A DNA stretch of 64,000 nt, taken from the NCBI RefSeq assembly GCF_036173105.1, contig NZ_CP108053.1, positions 6,014,001-6,078,000 on the forward strand. The letters are read 5' to 3'. The DNA comes from Streptomyces sp. NBC_00287 (GTDB lineage Bacteria; Actinomycetota; Actinomycetes; Streptomycetales; Streptomycetaceae). The stretch's first letter is position 1; each line of letters opens with the position of its first letter. Both the position numbers and the translations under genes were made by a program. Of this stretch, positions 32,551 to 41,173 are shown in pieces. The notes beneath the pieces are model-generated. The model ran no database searches, was not told the origin of the DNA, and saw nothing but the letters and a program-made list of their open reading frames with translations.

Positions 32551-33827
32551 CCCTCGCCCCGGGCACTGAACACACCGGTGCCGCCCTCGACCCCCAGTCC
32601 CGTGCGGACCTCGACAAGCCGCAGGGCCTCAAGTCGGCGCCCGTCATTTCCCATTCCCACTATCCCCACCTGGGTTTCAACCCGGTGCCCGGCAGCACCG
32701 AGACCGTCCGGGAACTGCACCGGAAACTTGCCGCCTGCGCGAAGGTCCTGGAGGACACGCACGCCCTCGTCACCAAGCTCCTGGACGGCAGCTACTGGAA
32801 GGGCGACGCCGCGGTCGCCTTCCGCGAGCAACTCGACGGCGGTTCGCTTCCGCGGAATCTGAAGAACGCCGCGCGTTCGCTCCGTAAGGCCGTCACCCAA
32901 CTCACCCGCTGGGAGACCGAACTCGACGACTTTCAGCGGCGGGCCAAGCGGCTTGAGGACGACGCGCGGGATGCGCGGGCCGCGGTGGAGCGTGCGGAAG
33001 GGCGGACGGACGCGGATGTCGACGACGCCCAGTCGGAGCTGGAGAAAGTCCTCGGGCGGGCGCGGAGACTTGCGGAGGAGCATGAGGCCAAGGCCAAGCA
33101 CCGGGCCGAGAAGATCCGCGACGCGACGAAGAAGCTGGCGCCTCATGAGCCGGGATGGTTCGACGACGCGCTCGACTGGCTGGGCGAGAACCTGCCGGAC
33201 GTCCTTAGTTTCCTGGCGGGCACGATCGCCGTGGCGGTACTCCTCCTTTCCGGGCCGATGGGGTGGAGCCTCGCAACGATGGGATTGCTGATGCTCGGGT
33301 CTTCGGCGGTCAGTCTGACGGCGTTGTCCCTACGGCTCGGTGATCCCGAAGTGCGGGCATCCTTGTGGGACGGCATTCGATACGGCGAACTCGATGCCGA
33401 TTTCTGGAGCAACTCAGTGTCGGTCGGGGCGGATCTGGCGGGGGCATTGCCGGGTCTTGGGGCGGTCGGCAAGGGTGCTTTCACGGGAATCCGGGCCGCC
33501 GTTCGCAGCACTGAGGCGGTCAGCTTCGGAGAGAAGCTCGCCCTCGTCGGTACGAAAACCATGGACGAGGCGAAGGCCGTGGCGAACCTGGACAACCCGC
33601 TGGTGCTGAGGGCCGTGCGGGGATTGAGCGATCCAGCGAAGGCGGCCCGCGCTGTACAGGGCACCTCAGGAGTGGTCGGAGTCGGGACGGGCGGCTTCGG
33701 CCTTCACAACAAGCTGGTGGATGCGGAGGACGACGGCGTCAAGGACGGCACGGTGGCGGGTATCGACGGATCGCGCCTCCTCCTTGATACGGGCGGAATC
33801 TATGCCCTTGCCCGCCATGTCTTCTGA
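32547..33827 (+). CDS. WXG-motif membrane protein, possible ESX-type substrate
   Basis: This 426-residue protein starts at the GTG of a GTGA overlap. After a Pro-rich start, residues 50-200 are helical with a true WXG turn (SYWKGDAA, W84-G86) and a long charged coiled coil. Residues about 218-262 are hydrophobic (SFLAGTIAVAVLLLSGP, TMGLLMLGSSAVSLTAL). The tail is Gly/Ala-rich and ends RHVF. It resembles the front halves of polymorphic toxins sent through type VII secretion, but no toxin module is obvious at the end. No ESX ATPase lies in the window. Confidence 0.7.
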   Translation: MTLAPGTEHTGAALDPQSRADLDKPQGLKSAPVISHSHYPHLGFNPVPGSTETVRELHRKLAACAKVLEDTHALVTKLLDGSYWKGDAAVAFREQLDGGSLPRNLKNAARSLRKAVTQLTRWETELDDFQRRAKRLEDDARDARAAVERAEGRTDADVDDAQSELEKVLGRARRLAEEHEAKAKHRAEKIRDATKKLAPHEPGWFDDALDWLGENLPDVLSFLAGTIAVAVLLLSGPMGWSLATMGLLMLGSSAVSLTALSLRLGDPEVRASLWDGIRYGELDADFWSNSVSVGADLAGALPGLGAVGKGAFTGIRAAVRSTEAVSFGEKLALVGTKTMDEAKAVANLDNPLVLRAVRGLSDPAKAARAVQGTSGVVGVGTGGFGLHNKLVDAEDDGVKDGTVAGIDGSRLLLDTGGIYALARHVF

Positions 33828-33851
33828 TTCCTCGGACGAAGGAGCGATCTC

Positions 33852-34550
33852 TTGAATCCTGTCGAGTACCCGACGGCTTGGGACCATCCCCCCACTCGCC
33901 GTTCCTGGACGGGTCACATGGCCATGAACGTCGTCGGTCTCGTTGGTTGGATCGGCGGCTGGGTCGCGTTGCTCGGCATCTCCACGCACACGCCCAACTG
34001 GGCTGTGTGGATCTTCATGCCGTACTTCGTCTACGGCCTCTACCGAGCCGTAATCCAACTCCGCTACTTCCCCACCGCCCTCCAAACCCTCCGCACCCTC
34101 CAGCACTACCCCTGGCAACTCCTCACCCACACCCCCCGTGGCCTCGATGAGCACCCCGAGGCCGAGGACGGCGGGATGTGGATCGAGTTTCCGGATCCGG
34201 CCCGTCCGGAGGGCAGGCGCATTCCGCTCACCTTCGTCAAGCATCACCGCGCGTACTGGTGGCTGCGACACATCGGCGGCCCCCGTACCAAGCCCGAACT
34301 CAAGGCACGGCTGGAGCCGCTGTGGTTTGCCGGTGATCCGCGGTTTCTGGGGGTCGTGGCGGTCAACGGTCGACGCGGCGCCGCTCCCCGTCGGCTGCAC
34401 TTCCTCTATCGACCGTCCGCCTTCGAGCAGCGTGCCGAGCGCAGGCAGTGGGACGACGTCACCCCGGACGCTCTCGAACGCGCACGCCGGGCCGGAGCCC
34501 GGTTCCTCGAGTCGGCGCCTGCCGCCACTACCGCCGGACAGGAGCCATGA
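33852..34550 (+). CDS. Membrane protein of the WXG operon
   Basis: This 232-residue protein starts at the TTG at 33852, preceded by GGAGCGATCTC. Two membrane helices lie near residues 25-45 and 50-68. The cytoplasmic remainder has WIEFPDPARPEGRRIPLTFVKHHRAYWWL and FLYRPSAFEQRAERRQW. It overlaps the following gene by ATGA. No family is recognised. The operon position suggests it anchors or serves the WXG proteins, possibly as immunity or secretion helper. Confidence 0.65.
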   Translation: MNPVEYPTAWDHPPTRRSWTGHMAMNVVGLVGWIGGWVALLGISTHTPNWAVWIFMPYFVYGLYRAVIQLRYFPTALQTLRTLQHYPWQLLTHTPRGLDEHPEAEDGGMWIEFPDPARPEGRRIPLTFVKHHRAYWWLRHIGGPRTKPELKARLEPLWFAGDPRFLGVVAVNGRRGAAPRRLHFLYRPSAFEQRAERRQWDDVTPDALERARRAGARFLESAPAATTAGQEP

Positions 34551-35260
34551 AGGCCCCCACCATCGTCGTCGACGACTCCGCCGAAGACCCGCAGGCGGAA
34601 CTGTGGTTCGCCGAACCGCCCGGATTTATGCCCCTGCCTCTGGACGCCCTGCTCCCCGAGCCCGACTCCCAGGCAGCCCACGCCCTGCGAACCGCGGCCG
34701 CCCCCTTCCTCGACTCGGCCCCGGACGAAAACGTCCGCCTCCAGTTCATCGCGCACGTCGCATCGGGTCAGCAACTGCTCGCCGCCCTGCGCGAGATCGG
34801 CACGGTGCACTGCTCTATCGGCCTCCATCGCGACGACGTGGGGGAGGAGACGGACGACCAACGGCATCCCCTGTTGTCCTTCCTCACCGTCTCCTGGCGT
34901 GAGGCGGCCACGGTCCCGCGCGGCGTGCTGGCGGCCCGCGCGGTGACGTCCGGCAGCGACGGTGCTCGTATCGAGTACGTCGAGCTGCCTTGCGGGCCCG
35001 CGACATTCAGTGAGTCGGCGTCGGTCCCCTCGGCCGATTCACGTGGCCTGCCGGCGCGGCCACTCCTCCAGATCCGCGCTCATCTGCCCCACCCCGACTG
35101 CAAGCGGCTCGCTGTGCTCACCCTCGGCACCACCGCTGTCGCCCGCCGCGCCGAGTACCGGGCGATCCTCCGGCAGATCGCCGAAACGGTCAGTTTCGAG
35201 AAACCCCTCGGCCAACCCCCGGCCCACAATTGCGTTGTCCGGCCGCCTCACCCCGGGTAG
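34547..35260 (+). CDS. Hypothetical protein of the WXG operon
   Basis: The 237-residue product starts at the ATG of an ATGA overlap. There is no signal peptide or membrane segment. The second half has strand-rich segments (LLSFLTVSWREAAT, RIEYVELPCGPAT, LLQIRAHLPHPDCKRLAVLTLGTT), and the pattern resembles proteins annotated near ESX/WXG genes in streptomycetes. It is the last gene of the operon. The function is unknown; a chaperone role similar to EspG is conceivable but not shown. Confidence 0.62.
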   Translation: MKAPTIVVDDSAEDPQAELWFAEPPGFMPLPLDALLPEPDSQAAHALRTAAAPFLDSAPDENVRLQFIAHVASGQQLLAALREIGTVHCSIGLHRDDVGEETDDQRHPLLSFLTVSWREAATVPRGVLAARAVTSGSDGARIEYVELPCGPATFSESASVPSADSRGLPARPLLQIRAHLPHPDCKRLAVLTLGTTAVARRAEYRAILRQIAETVSFEKPLGQPPAHNCVVRPPHPG

Positions 35261-35270
35261 GAACACCCCC

Positions 35271-36143
35271 ATGACCCAACTAGGCGCAGTCTTCCGCCCC
35301 CAACTACCCCCCGAGCACCTCCGATCCATCGCCGAGCTCGCCGACGAGACCGGTCTCGAAGAGCTCTGGCTCTGGGAGGACTGTTTCAGGGAGGGCGGGA
35401 TCTCCGCGGCTGCGGCCGCGCTGGCCTGGACCGGGCGGGTGCGGGTTGGGGTCGGGCTCTTGCCTGTGCCGTTGCGGAATGTTGCCATCACCGCCATGGA
35501 GGCCGCCACGCTTCATCGGATGTTCCCCGGGCGCCCTGTCCTCGCCGTAGGGCATGGGGTGCAGGAGTGGATGGGGCAGGTGGGGGCTCGGGTTGAGTCG
35601 CCGGTGACGCTGCTGCGTGAGCATCTCGTTGCGCTGCGCGCCCTGTTGCGCGGGGAACGGCTCACCACGCAGGGGCGGTACGTCCGTCTCGATGACGTCG
35701 CGCTCGACTGGCCCCCCGCAGAACCCGTTCCCGTCATCGCCGGCGTCACCGGCCCCCGCTCCCTCCGGCTCTCCGGTGAGGCCGCCGATGGGACGCTGCT
35801 CACCGCGTCCAACTCGCCTGATGACGTACGTCGGGCCCGTCAGCTCATCGATGAAGGGCGGGCGGCTGCCGGGCGTACCGATCCGCATCGCGTCGTCGTC
35901 TATCTCCTTGCCGCCACCGGGCCCGGCGCCGCCGAACGGCTGCGTCACGAGCTCAGCGACGAAGGCCTCGCCGACGTTCCCGGTCTCGGTGTCGCCGGGG
36001 ACGCCGGTGCTGTCGCCAAGGCCGTTCAGCGGCTCGCGGAGGCCGGGGCCGATTCCGTCGTGCTTCAGCCGACAGGGGACGAGCCCGACCCGGAGGGGTT
36101 CGTGCGGTTCGTTGCCGAGGAAGTGCGGCCGCTCGTCCCGTAG
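35271..36143 (+). CDS. LLM-class flavin-dependent oxidoreductase
   Basis: This 290-residue protein has the luciferase-like (bacterial luciferase/F420 reductase) TIM-barrel pattern. GAVFRPQLPPEHLRSIAELADETGLEELWLWED stands at the N-terminus, with RVRVGVGLLPVPLRN, HRMFPGRPVLAVGHGVQEWM and PVPVIAGVTGPRSLRLSGEAADG following. It probably uses FMNH2 or F420; substrate unknown. The start is the ATG at 35271, ten bases after the preceding stop. Confidence 0.88.
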   Translation: MTQLGAVFRPQLPPEHLRSIAELADETGLEELWLWEDCFREGGISAAAAALAWTGRVRVGVGLLPVPLRNVAITAMEAATLHRMFPGRPVLAVGHGVQEWMGQVGARVESPVTLLREHLVALRALLRGERLTTQGRYVRLDDVALDWPPAEPVPVIAGVTGPRSLRLSGEAADGTLLTASNSPDDVRRARQLIDEGRAAAGRTDPHRVVVYLLAATGPGAAERLRHELSDEGLADVPGLGVAGDAGAVAKAVQRLAEAGADSVVLQPTGDEPDPEGFVRFVAEEVRPLVP

Positions 36144-36182
36144 GCACCGGCGTTGTCAGTGCCGGGTGCCACACTCCCCGAC

Positions 36183-36689
36183 ATGAGCGACGACTTGAGC
36201 GACGACGTGAGCGATGACTTGCGCGACGACATCGTGCAGCTGCGTGACGTCGTCGACGCCGACCTCGAAACCTTCCTCGTCTTCGAGCACGATCCCGAGG
36301 CCGTCCGGCGCTCCCGTTTCGAGCCTCGGCCTCGGGACCGCTTTATGCGGCACTGGGAGGAGCGGGTTCTCGGGGATCCCGAAAATCTCGTGCAGACCGT
36401 CATCGTCAATGGAGAAGTCGCCGGGAACTTCGTCTCCTGGTGGGACGGCGACCGGCGGTTCATCGGCTACTGGCTCGGGCGGTCCTACTGGGGGCGCGGT
36501 GTCGGCAGTCGTGCCCTCGGGCTCTTTCTGGAGCGCGAGACGACTCGTCCTCTTTACGCCGATCCCTACAAGGACAACACCGCCTCCGTCCGGCTCCTGG
36601 AGAAGCACGGCTTCCAGCGCACCGGCATCGTCACCCACGGCGACGACGAGCACATCATGCTCGTACTCCCCAGGCACGAACACTCATGA
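36183..36689 (+). CDS. GNAT-family N-acetyltransferase
   Basis: This 168-residue protein has a GNAT fold: IGYWLGRSYWGRGVGSRALGLFL holds the acetyl-CoA loop (RGVGSRA), with NTASVRLLEKHGFQRTG as motif B. The first 16 residues are a short acidic repeat (SDDLSDDVSDDLRDD), coded by a GACGACNTGAGC-type DNA repeat. The substrate cannot be deduced. Its stop abuts that of the converging DinB gene. Confidence 0.88.
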   Translation: MSDDLSDDVSDDLRDDIVQLRDVVDADLETFLVFEHDPEAVRRSRFEPRPRDRFMRHWEERVLGDPENLVQTVIVNGEVAGNFVSWWDGDRRFIGYWLGRSYWGRGVGSRALGLFLERETTRPLYADPYKDNTASVRLLEKHGFQRTGIVTHGDDEHIMLVLPRHEHS

Positions 36690-37199
36690 CCCCGGCCGTC
36701 GATCCCCCATCGCCCCGTCGATCAGCTCCCGCACGATGTCCATGTGCCCCGCATGCCGAGCCGTCTCCTCGATCATGTGGACCAGCACCCACCGCAGGGA
36801 CACGGCCTCGCCCCGCCAGTCCGGTCGGCCGAGGTCGTCCAGGGACCGTTCGCGGATCGTGCGGTCCGCCGCCGCGCGGGCGCGGCCGTAGAAGTCGATG
36901 ATCTGCTGGGTCGTCTCGCCCTGGTCCGCGCGCATGTCCTCGTCGCTGTACGGGTCGAACCACAGCGGCTCGACCTCGCCGCCGAAGGCCGAGACGAACC
37001 AGCCGTACTCCACCGAGCCCAGATGCTTCACCAGGCCCAGCAGGCTGGTGCCCGACGGGGTCAGCGGGCGGCGGAGTTCCGAGTCGTCCAACCCCTCCAG
37101 TTTCCACAGCACCGCGTCCCGCATCCGGTCCAGGCTGGCGTGCAGCGTTTCCTTGGTACCAGCCGTGTACTGCGCATGCGGAGTCTCAGGGTTCGTCAT
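36684..37199 (-). CDS. DinB-family protein (DUF664)
   Basis: This 171-residue four-helix DinB/YfiT-like protein carries the three metal-binding His positions: H in LVKHLGSVEYGW, and the pair in VHMIEETARHAGHMD. In actinomycetes many of these are mycothiol-dependent transferases. The gene converges on the GNAT gene and is divergent from the methyltransferase gene 50 bases away. Confidence 0.87.
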   Translation of the reverse strand: MTNPETPHAQYTAGTKETLHASLDRMRDAVLWKLEGLDDSELRRPLTPSGTSLLGLVKHLGSVEYGWFVSAFGGEVEPLWFDPYSDEDMRADQGETTQQIIDFYGRARAAADRTIRERSLDDLGRPDWRGEAVSLRWVLVHMIEETARHAGHMDIVRELIDGAMGDRRPGS

Positions 37200-37249
37200 A
37201 CCGCCGAAAATTAGCAGCGGCCTCTGACAGTGGCTGCGATCATTCCGGC

Positions 37250-38068
37250 ATGGGCCATCAGCACAGCAGCCGCTATCAGCACAGCAGCCGCTCCTTCGAC
37301 GACCTCGTCGCCGAAGGCGTCGCCGTGCCCACCGAGGGCTGGGACTTCTCCTGGTTCGAGGGGCGGGCCACCGAGGCGCGGCCCAGTTGGGGGTACGCCG
37401 TCTCGCTCGCCGAGCGGCTGGCCGGTGCCGAGGTCGGCGCCGCCCTCGACCTCCAGACCGGGGGAGGGGAAGTGCTCGACTGCGCCCTCCGACGCGCGCC
37501 CACGGCCCCCCTCCTCACCGTCGCCACCGAGGGCTGGCCGCCCAACGTCGCCAAGGCCACCGCTCTGCTCGCCCCGCGCGGCGTCGCCGTCGTCGCCTCG
37601 CCCGAGCCGGACCCGCTCCCCTTCGCCGACGGCACCTTCGACCTCGTCTCCAGCCGGCACCCCGTCCAGGCCCACTGGACGGAGATCACCCGGGTGCTCG
37701 CGCCCGGCGGCGTCTACTTCGCCCAGCACGTCGGGCCGCACAGCGTCTTCGAACTCGTCGAGTACTTCCTGGGCCCGCTGCCGGACGAGGTCCGCAACGG
37801 CCGCCATCCGCAAAGAGAGCGCGCCGACGCCGAGGCCGCCGGACTGGAGATCGTCGATCTGCGCGCCGAGGAACTGCGCATGGAGTTCCACGACATCGCG
37901 GCCGTCGTCCACTTCCTGCGCAAGGTGATCTGGATGGTCCCCGGCTTCACCGTCGAGGCCTACGAGCCTCAACTCCGGTCCCTGTATCAGCGGATCCAGG
38001 ACGAGGGGCCCTTCGTCGCCCACAGCACCCGCCATCTCTTCGAGGCCCGTAAGCCGCGCTGCGCCTAG
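37250..38068 (+). CDS. Class I SAM methyltransferase-like protein
   Basis: This 272-residue protein has a Rossmann pattern: ALDLQTGGGEVL is motif I (the usual Asp-x-Gly-x-Gly is altered to LQTGGGE), TFDLVSSRHP is motif IV and EITRVLAPGGVYFAQHVG the post-IV strand. The N-terminus contains a HSSRYQHSSR repeat. The substrate is unknown. It converges on the winged-helix gene, overlapping its stop by four bases. Confidence 0.83.
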   Translation: MGHQHSSRYQHSSRSFDDLVAEGVAVPTEGWDFSWFEGRATEARPSWGYAVSLAERLAGAEVGAALDLQTGGGEVLDCALRRAPTAPLLTVATEGWPPNVAKATALLAPRGVAVVASPEPDPLPFADGTFDLVSSRHPVQAHWTEITRVLAPGGVYFAQHVGPHSVFELVEYFLGPLPDEVRNGRHPQRERADAEAAGLEIVDLRAEELRMEFHDIAAVVHFLRKVIWMVPGFTVEAYEPQLRSLYQRIQDEGPFVAHSTRHLFEARKPRCA

Positions 38069-39237
38069 GCGTGCGGGCCCACCGTCACCTCGCCGCGCAC
38101 CAACTCGGGCCGGACTTCGAGTACTTCGCCCACCCGCTGCACCTGCTTGTCCAACTCCCGCTCCTGCCGTGCGGTCAAGCGCCCCAGTGCCTCCACGGTC
38201 ACCGTCGTACGCCGGCCCTGGCGGCGCTGGTGCCACACCCCGGCCGCCACCCCGTCCACCAGCAGCACCGGATAATTCCCCGCCTGCCCACCCGCCAGCG
38301 CCCTCCGGTACGCCCGCCCGGGGAACAGCGACTGCCGGGGCTGCGCGGCGATGACGTATGAGTCGAAATACGGCAGCAGCCGCACCCCCTTCCACCCCGA
38401 TGAGGGGAACGATGTGTCGCCCGCCACCACCCACGCCGGCGCCCCCTCGAAGTCGACCTCCTCGATCGCTCCCTCGGCGGCCATTTCCCGGAAGAGCCGG
38501 GCGGCCCAACCGTCCGGTGCCGCCAGCCACTTGGCGAAGTAGGGCGGCGTGGACGGGCCGTATGCGTGGAGGTAGCGCCGTACGAGCTCGGCCATTGCCT
38601 CAGCGGGCGGGAGTGGGTCGAAGTGCGGTGGCCGGGTGTACGTCACCTTCCGGCCTCGGTTCGGGCCGAAGCACAGCGCTCCCGCCTGGCCCGCCCGGTG
38701 CATGACCTGTCGCCAGCGCGGCCACATGTCCTGGAAGGCCGGCATGACCAGGTCGCCTGCCCAGGGGCCGGTGCGGGCCACGACCTCCTCGCCCAGCTCG
38801 TCGATGGTCAGGTACACCCCGTCCAGCGCGTCCCCGATCGCCACCACGATCTCCTCGGCCTGGGCGTCCGTGACCCGGACGTCGGGGGCGAAGGGGCCCG
38901 CGCCGGAGGGGATGGCGGTCAGGGCGGCGGTCCACAGGGGGAGTTCGCGGGTGGGGAGCAGATGTACGGTGCCACGCGGGCCGTGGGTCTTCACCAGCGA
39001 GCGGTCGTCCCAGAGCGCGGTGCGTACGTCCGCCCGCGTCAGGCCGGAGGACCGGACGCCGATCGACAGCTCGGCCGCGGACAGGACCTGGGCGTGTGCG
39101 CCGAGCATCGTCGAGACGATGTCGGGGACCGCGGCGGCTCCCAAAGAGCCCGAAGCGCCCTGCGACGCGGGATTGGCCAGGAACTGCCGTTCGAGCCGCC
39201 GTGTGCTCGCCTCTTGCCAGGAGATCGTCACCGTCAT
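38065..39237 (-). CDS. HTH_42 winged-helix domain protein
   Basis: The 390-residue product starts at the ATG at 39235-39237. It contains SLGAAAVPDIVSTMLGAHAQVLSAAELSIGVRS, TALWDDRSLVKTHGPRGTVHLL and YLHAYGPSTPPYFAKWLA, then LLPYFDSYVIAAQPRQSLFPG and VLLVDGVAAGVW. This is the winged-helix DNA-binding domain family (HTH_42) whose members include DNA glycosylases of the AlkX/YcaQ kind that act on damaged or crosslinked DNA. Repair activity is plausible but unproven for this branch. Confidence 0.85.
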   Translation of the reverse strand: MTVTISWQEASTRRLERQFLANPASQGASGSLGAAAVPDIVSTMLGAHAQVLSAAELSIGVRSSGLTRADVRTALWDDRSLVKTHGPRGTVHLLPTRELPLWTAALTAIPSGAGPFAPDVRVTDAQAEEIVVAIGDALDGVYLTIDELGEEVVARTGPWAGDLVMPAFQDMWPRWRQVMHRAGQAGALCFGPNRGRKVTYTRPPHFDPLPPAEAMAELVRRYLHAYGPSTPPYFAKWLAAPDGWAARLFREMAAEGAIEEVDFEGAPAWVVAGDTSFPSSGWKGVRLLPYFDSYVIAAQPRQSLFPGRAYRRALAGGQAGNYPVLLVDGVAAGVWHQRRQGRRTTVTVEALGRLTARQERELDKQVQRVGEVLEVRPELVRGEVTVGPHA

Positions 39238-39724
39238 GGGGCGACGGTAGGGGGGAAGTAGGTCGGATTGCGTCCTCTTCGGCGACTGCATGGCCGTAGC
39301 AAATGCGGCAATCAAGGCATGGCGGGCAGCTCCACCCTATGTATCCAAGGATTCACGGCTTATCCACATTGTTATCGCTTGTCGCTCGCGTCTCATCTGC
39401 AACTCACGTAAGTTCAGACCAAGGTAATTCGCGCCAGCAAAGCTGCGCGGGCGGCACCGCGCGGTGGAGGGGGCTGCGCGGTGCCGTGCTCACCTGCGGC
39501 GGGTGTGTCGCCGTACGACCCCGTCTCGGCGTCAAGCCGACGTTCGCTGCCCGGGTCACCCGTGGGGGTTACGGGCGGACGAGTCGCAAGGCCGTCAAAC
39601 CTGGTCGGTCCACCTCTTATCCCGCCCGATCACCCTGGGAATCCGCTGTGTTCCGGCCATGAGCCCCCTGCGAAACGCCGCGCTCTCGCCCATCGCCGCG
39701 TCGCCGCCCGATTTCGGAGAGTAG

Positions 39725-39830
39725 TTGTGGCACGCCAATGCGCGCAGCATCACTTACGAAGGGTTATGGTGGAAACCCCCCCTCGGGCCGGTCCGTCTCC
39801 CCCCCACGGACCGGCCCGTTTTCTTTTGCC
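39725..39830 (+). ncRNA. Putative small RNA or attenuated leader
   Basis: A transcript ending at the terminator at 39784-39827 has no annotated gene. Just before the hairpin lies a possible mini-frame from TTG 39725 with adjacent Trp codons (GLWWKPP); GGAG at 39717 precedes a GTG in another frame. The RNA could be a free small RNA or an attenuator leader for uppS, which starts 258 bases further on. The 5' end is not visible in sequence, so the boundaries are only indicative. Confidence 0.4.
39784..39827 (+). terminator. Orphan intrinsic terminator
   Basis: CGGGCCGGTCCGT (39784-39796) pairs perfectly with ACGGACCGGCCCG (39806-39818) around CTCCCCCCC. The stem is followed by TTTTCTTTT. A thirteen-pair GC stem with a U-tract is unusually good for Streptomyces and can only serve plus-strand transcription. 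Confidence 0.92.
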
Positions 39831-40084
39831 CCGGGGGGCGGCCCGCGGCTGAAGGGGGACAGCCCGTGGCTACAGTCCGGTACATGTCATTCGGACCGCC
39901 CCAACACCACGCCTTCGCGGCCGGGAGCTCCTACGGCCCTGGTTCAGCCGCCCCCGAAGCCGCTGACCCCCGCTCCGGGCACCGGGGGTAGGCTCAGCCC
40001 CGGACCGCCACAGGGCAGGGACCGCCCCCGGGAATCTGGCCGGGGCAGCGGCCGCCCGATTTGTACGGAGGGGCTGACAACCAC

Positions 40085-40858
40085 GTGAACCTGCGCGACA
40101 AGCTGCGCGGCCTGCTGGTCAGGCTGTACGCGCGCCGGGTGGAAGGTCACCTGGACCACGCTCAGGTGCCCAAGCACATCGGCGTCATCATGGACGGCAA
40201 TCGCCGCTGGGCGAAGGCCGCGGGTTCCACCACCGTGCACGGTCACCGGGCCGGGGCCGAGAAGATCGAGGAGTTCCTCGGCTGGTGCTCCGAGACGGAC
40301 GTCGAGGTCGTCACCCTCTGGCTGCTGTCGACGGACAACTTCGACCGGCCGCAGGAGGAACTGGTCCCGCTGCTCGGGATCATCGAGGACGTCGTGAAGA
40401 CCCTCGCCGCCGACGGTCGCTGGCGCGTCCACCACGTCGGCACCCGCGATCTGCTGCCACAGCAGATGCAGAGCACCCTTAAGGAAGCCGAGCAGGCCAC
40501 CGCGCACGTCGACGGCATAGTCGTCAACGTCGCCATCGGCTACGGCGGACGCCAGGAGATCGCCGACGCGGTGCGCTCGATGCTGCTCGACGCGGCGGAC
40601 AAGGGCACCTCGATCGAGAAGCTCGCCGACTCCGTCGACGTCGAGATGATCGGCCGCCATCTCTACACCGGCGCCCAGCCCGACCCGGATCTGGTGATCC
40701 GTACCAGCGGGGAACAACGGTTGTCCGGATTCATGCTGTGGCAGACGGCGCACTCCGAGTACTACTTCTGTGAGGTGTTCTGGCCGGCCTTCCGCAAGGT
40801 CGACTTCCTGCGCGCCATGCGCGACTACGCCGCCCGCCACCGCCGTTACGGCGGCTGA
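40085..40858 (+). CDS. uppS: Undecaprenyl diphosphate synthase (isoprenyl transferase)
   Basis: This 257-residue cis-prenyltransferase starts at the GTG at 40085 behind GGAGGGGCTGACAACCAC. Key motifs are PKHIGVIMDGNRRWA (catalytic Asp and phosphate-binding loop), HGHRAGAEKI, LWLLSTDNFDRP, DLVIRTSGEQRLSGFMLWQ and SEYYFCEVFWP. It condenses isopentenyl diphosphate on an allylic primer to form the lipid carrier for cell-wall synthesis. Streptomycetes have more than one such enzyme, so product chain length is not certain. Confidence 0.93.
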   Translation: MNLRDKLRGLLVRLYARRVEGHLDHAQVPKHIGVIMDGNRRWAKAAGSTTVHGHRAGAEKIEEFLGWCSETDVEVVTLWLLSTDNFDRPQEELVPLLGIIEDVVKTLAADGRWRVHHVGTRDLLPQQMQSTLKEAEQATAHVDGIVVNVAIGYGGRQEIADAVRSMLLDAADKGTSIEKLADSVDVEMIGRHLYTGAQPDPDLVIRTSGEQRLSGFMLWQTAHSEYYFCEVFWPAFRKVDFLRAMRDYAARHRRYGG

Positions 40859-41173
40859 GCCACAGGTCATGCGGCCACCCCCTTTGGGGCGGAAGTAACA
40901 AGGAGTTCACCAGCGCGCCGTCATATGCCTTGGCATGGCAGCGCATGTTCGAGGGCATAAGCCAAGCAGGTCGACGCCCGAACCACGGGTGTCGGATCTC
41001 AGCGGACGGCACGGGGCCGTCCGCCCGGGAGGCCCTTTGCACCAGCCCGATCGTGCGGTCACCGCACGGACGAAGCAGCGGAGGGCCGGTCCTCGGCCCG
41101 TGCAATGCGGCCGTCGACCGGTCCAGCTCCTCTCCGTCGCTCCCCGACCTCTTCCGAGGGGGTACGTCCTTCC
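40859..41173. other. Intergenic region uppS-phoH
   Basis: These 315 bases hold no credible gene. A hairpin with eight-pair stem GCGGACGG (41002-41009) / CCGTCCGC (41017-41024) may terminate uppS transcripts. CCCCTTTGGGG (40875-40885) is a smaller one. GAGGGGG about 15 bases before the next start is the probable ribosome binding site of the PhoH gene. Confidence 0.5.

Larger units (their letters stand above)
39238..40084. other. Long intergenic region upstream of uppS
   Basis: This 847-base region lacks a credible protein gene. It holds a perfect DnaA-box-like TTATCCACA (39360-39368), a strong intrinsic terminator (39784-39827) facing right with no known gene before it, and the uppS leader. 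Several short Pro/Arg-rich frames are noise. The terminator implies at least one plus-strand transcript starting between 39238 and 39780. Confidence 0.6.

Noticed and set aside
36183-36230. Separate acidic leader peptide before the GNAT gene
   Set aside because: The short DDLSDD repeat is in frame with the acetyltransferase and simply extends its N-terminus.
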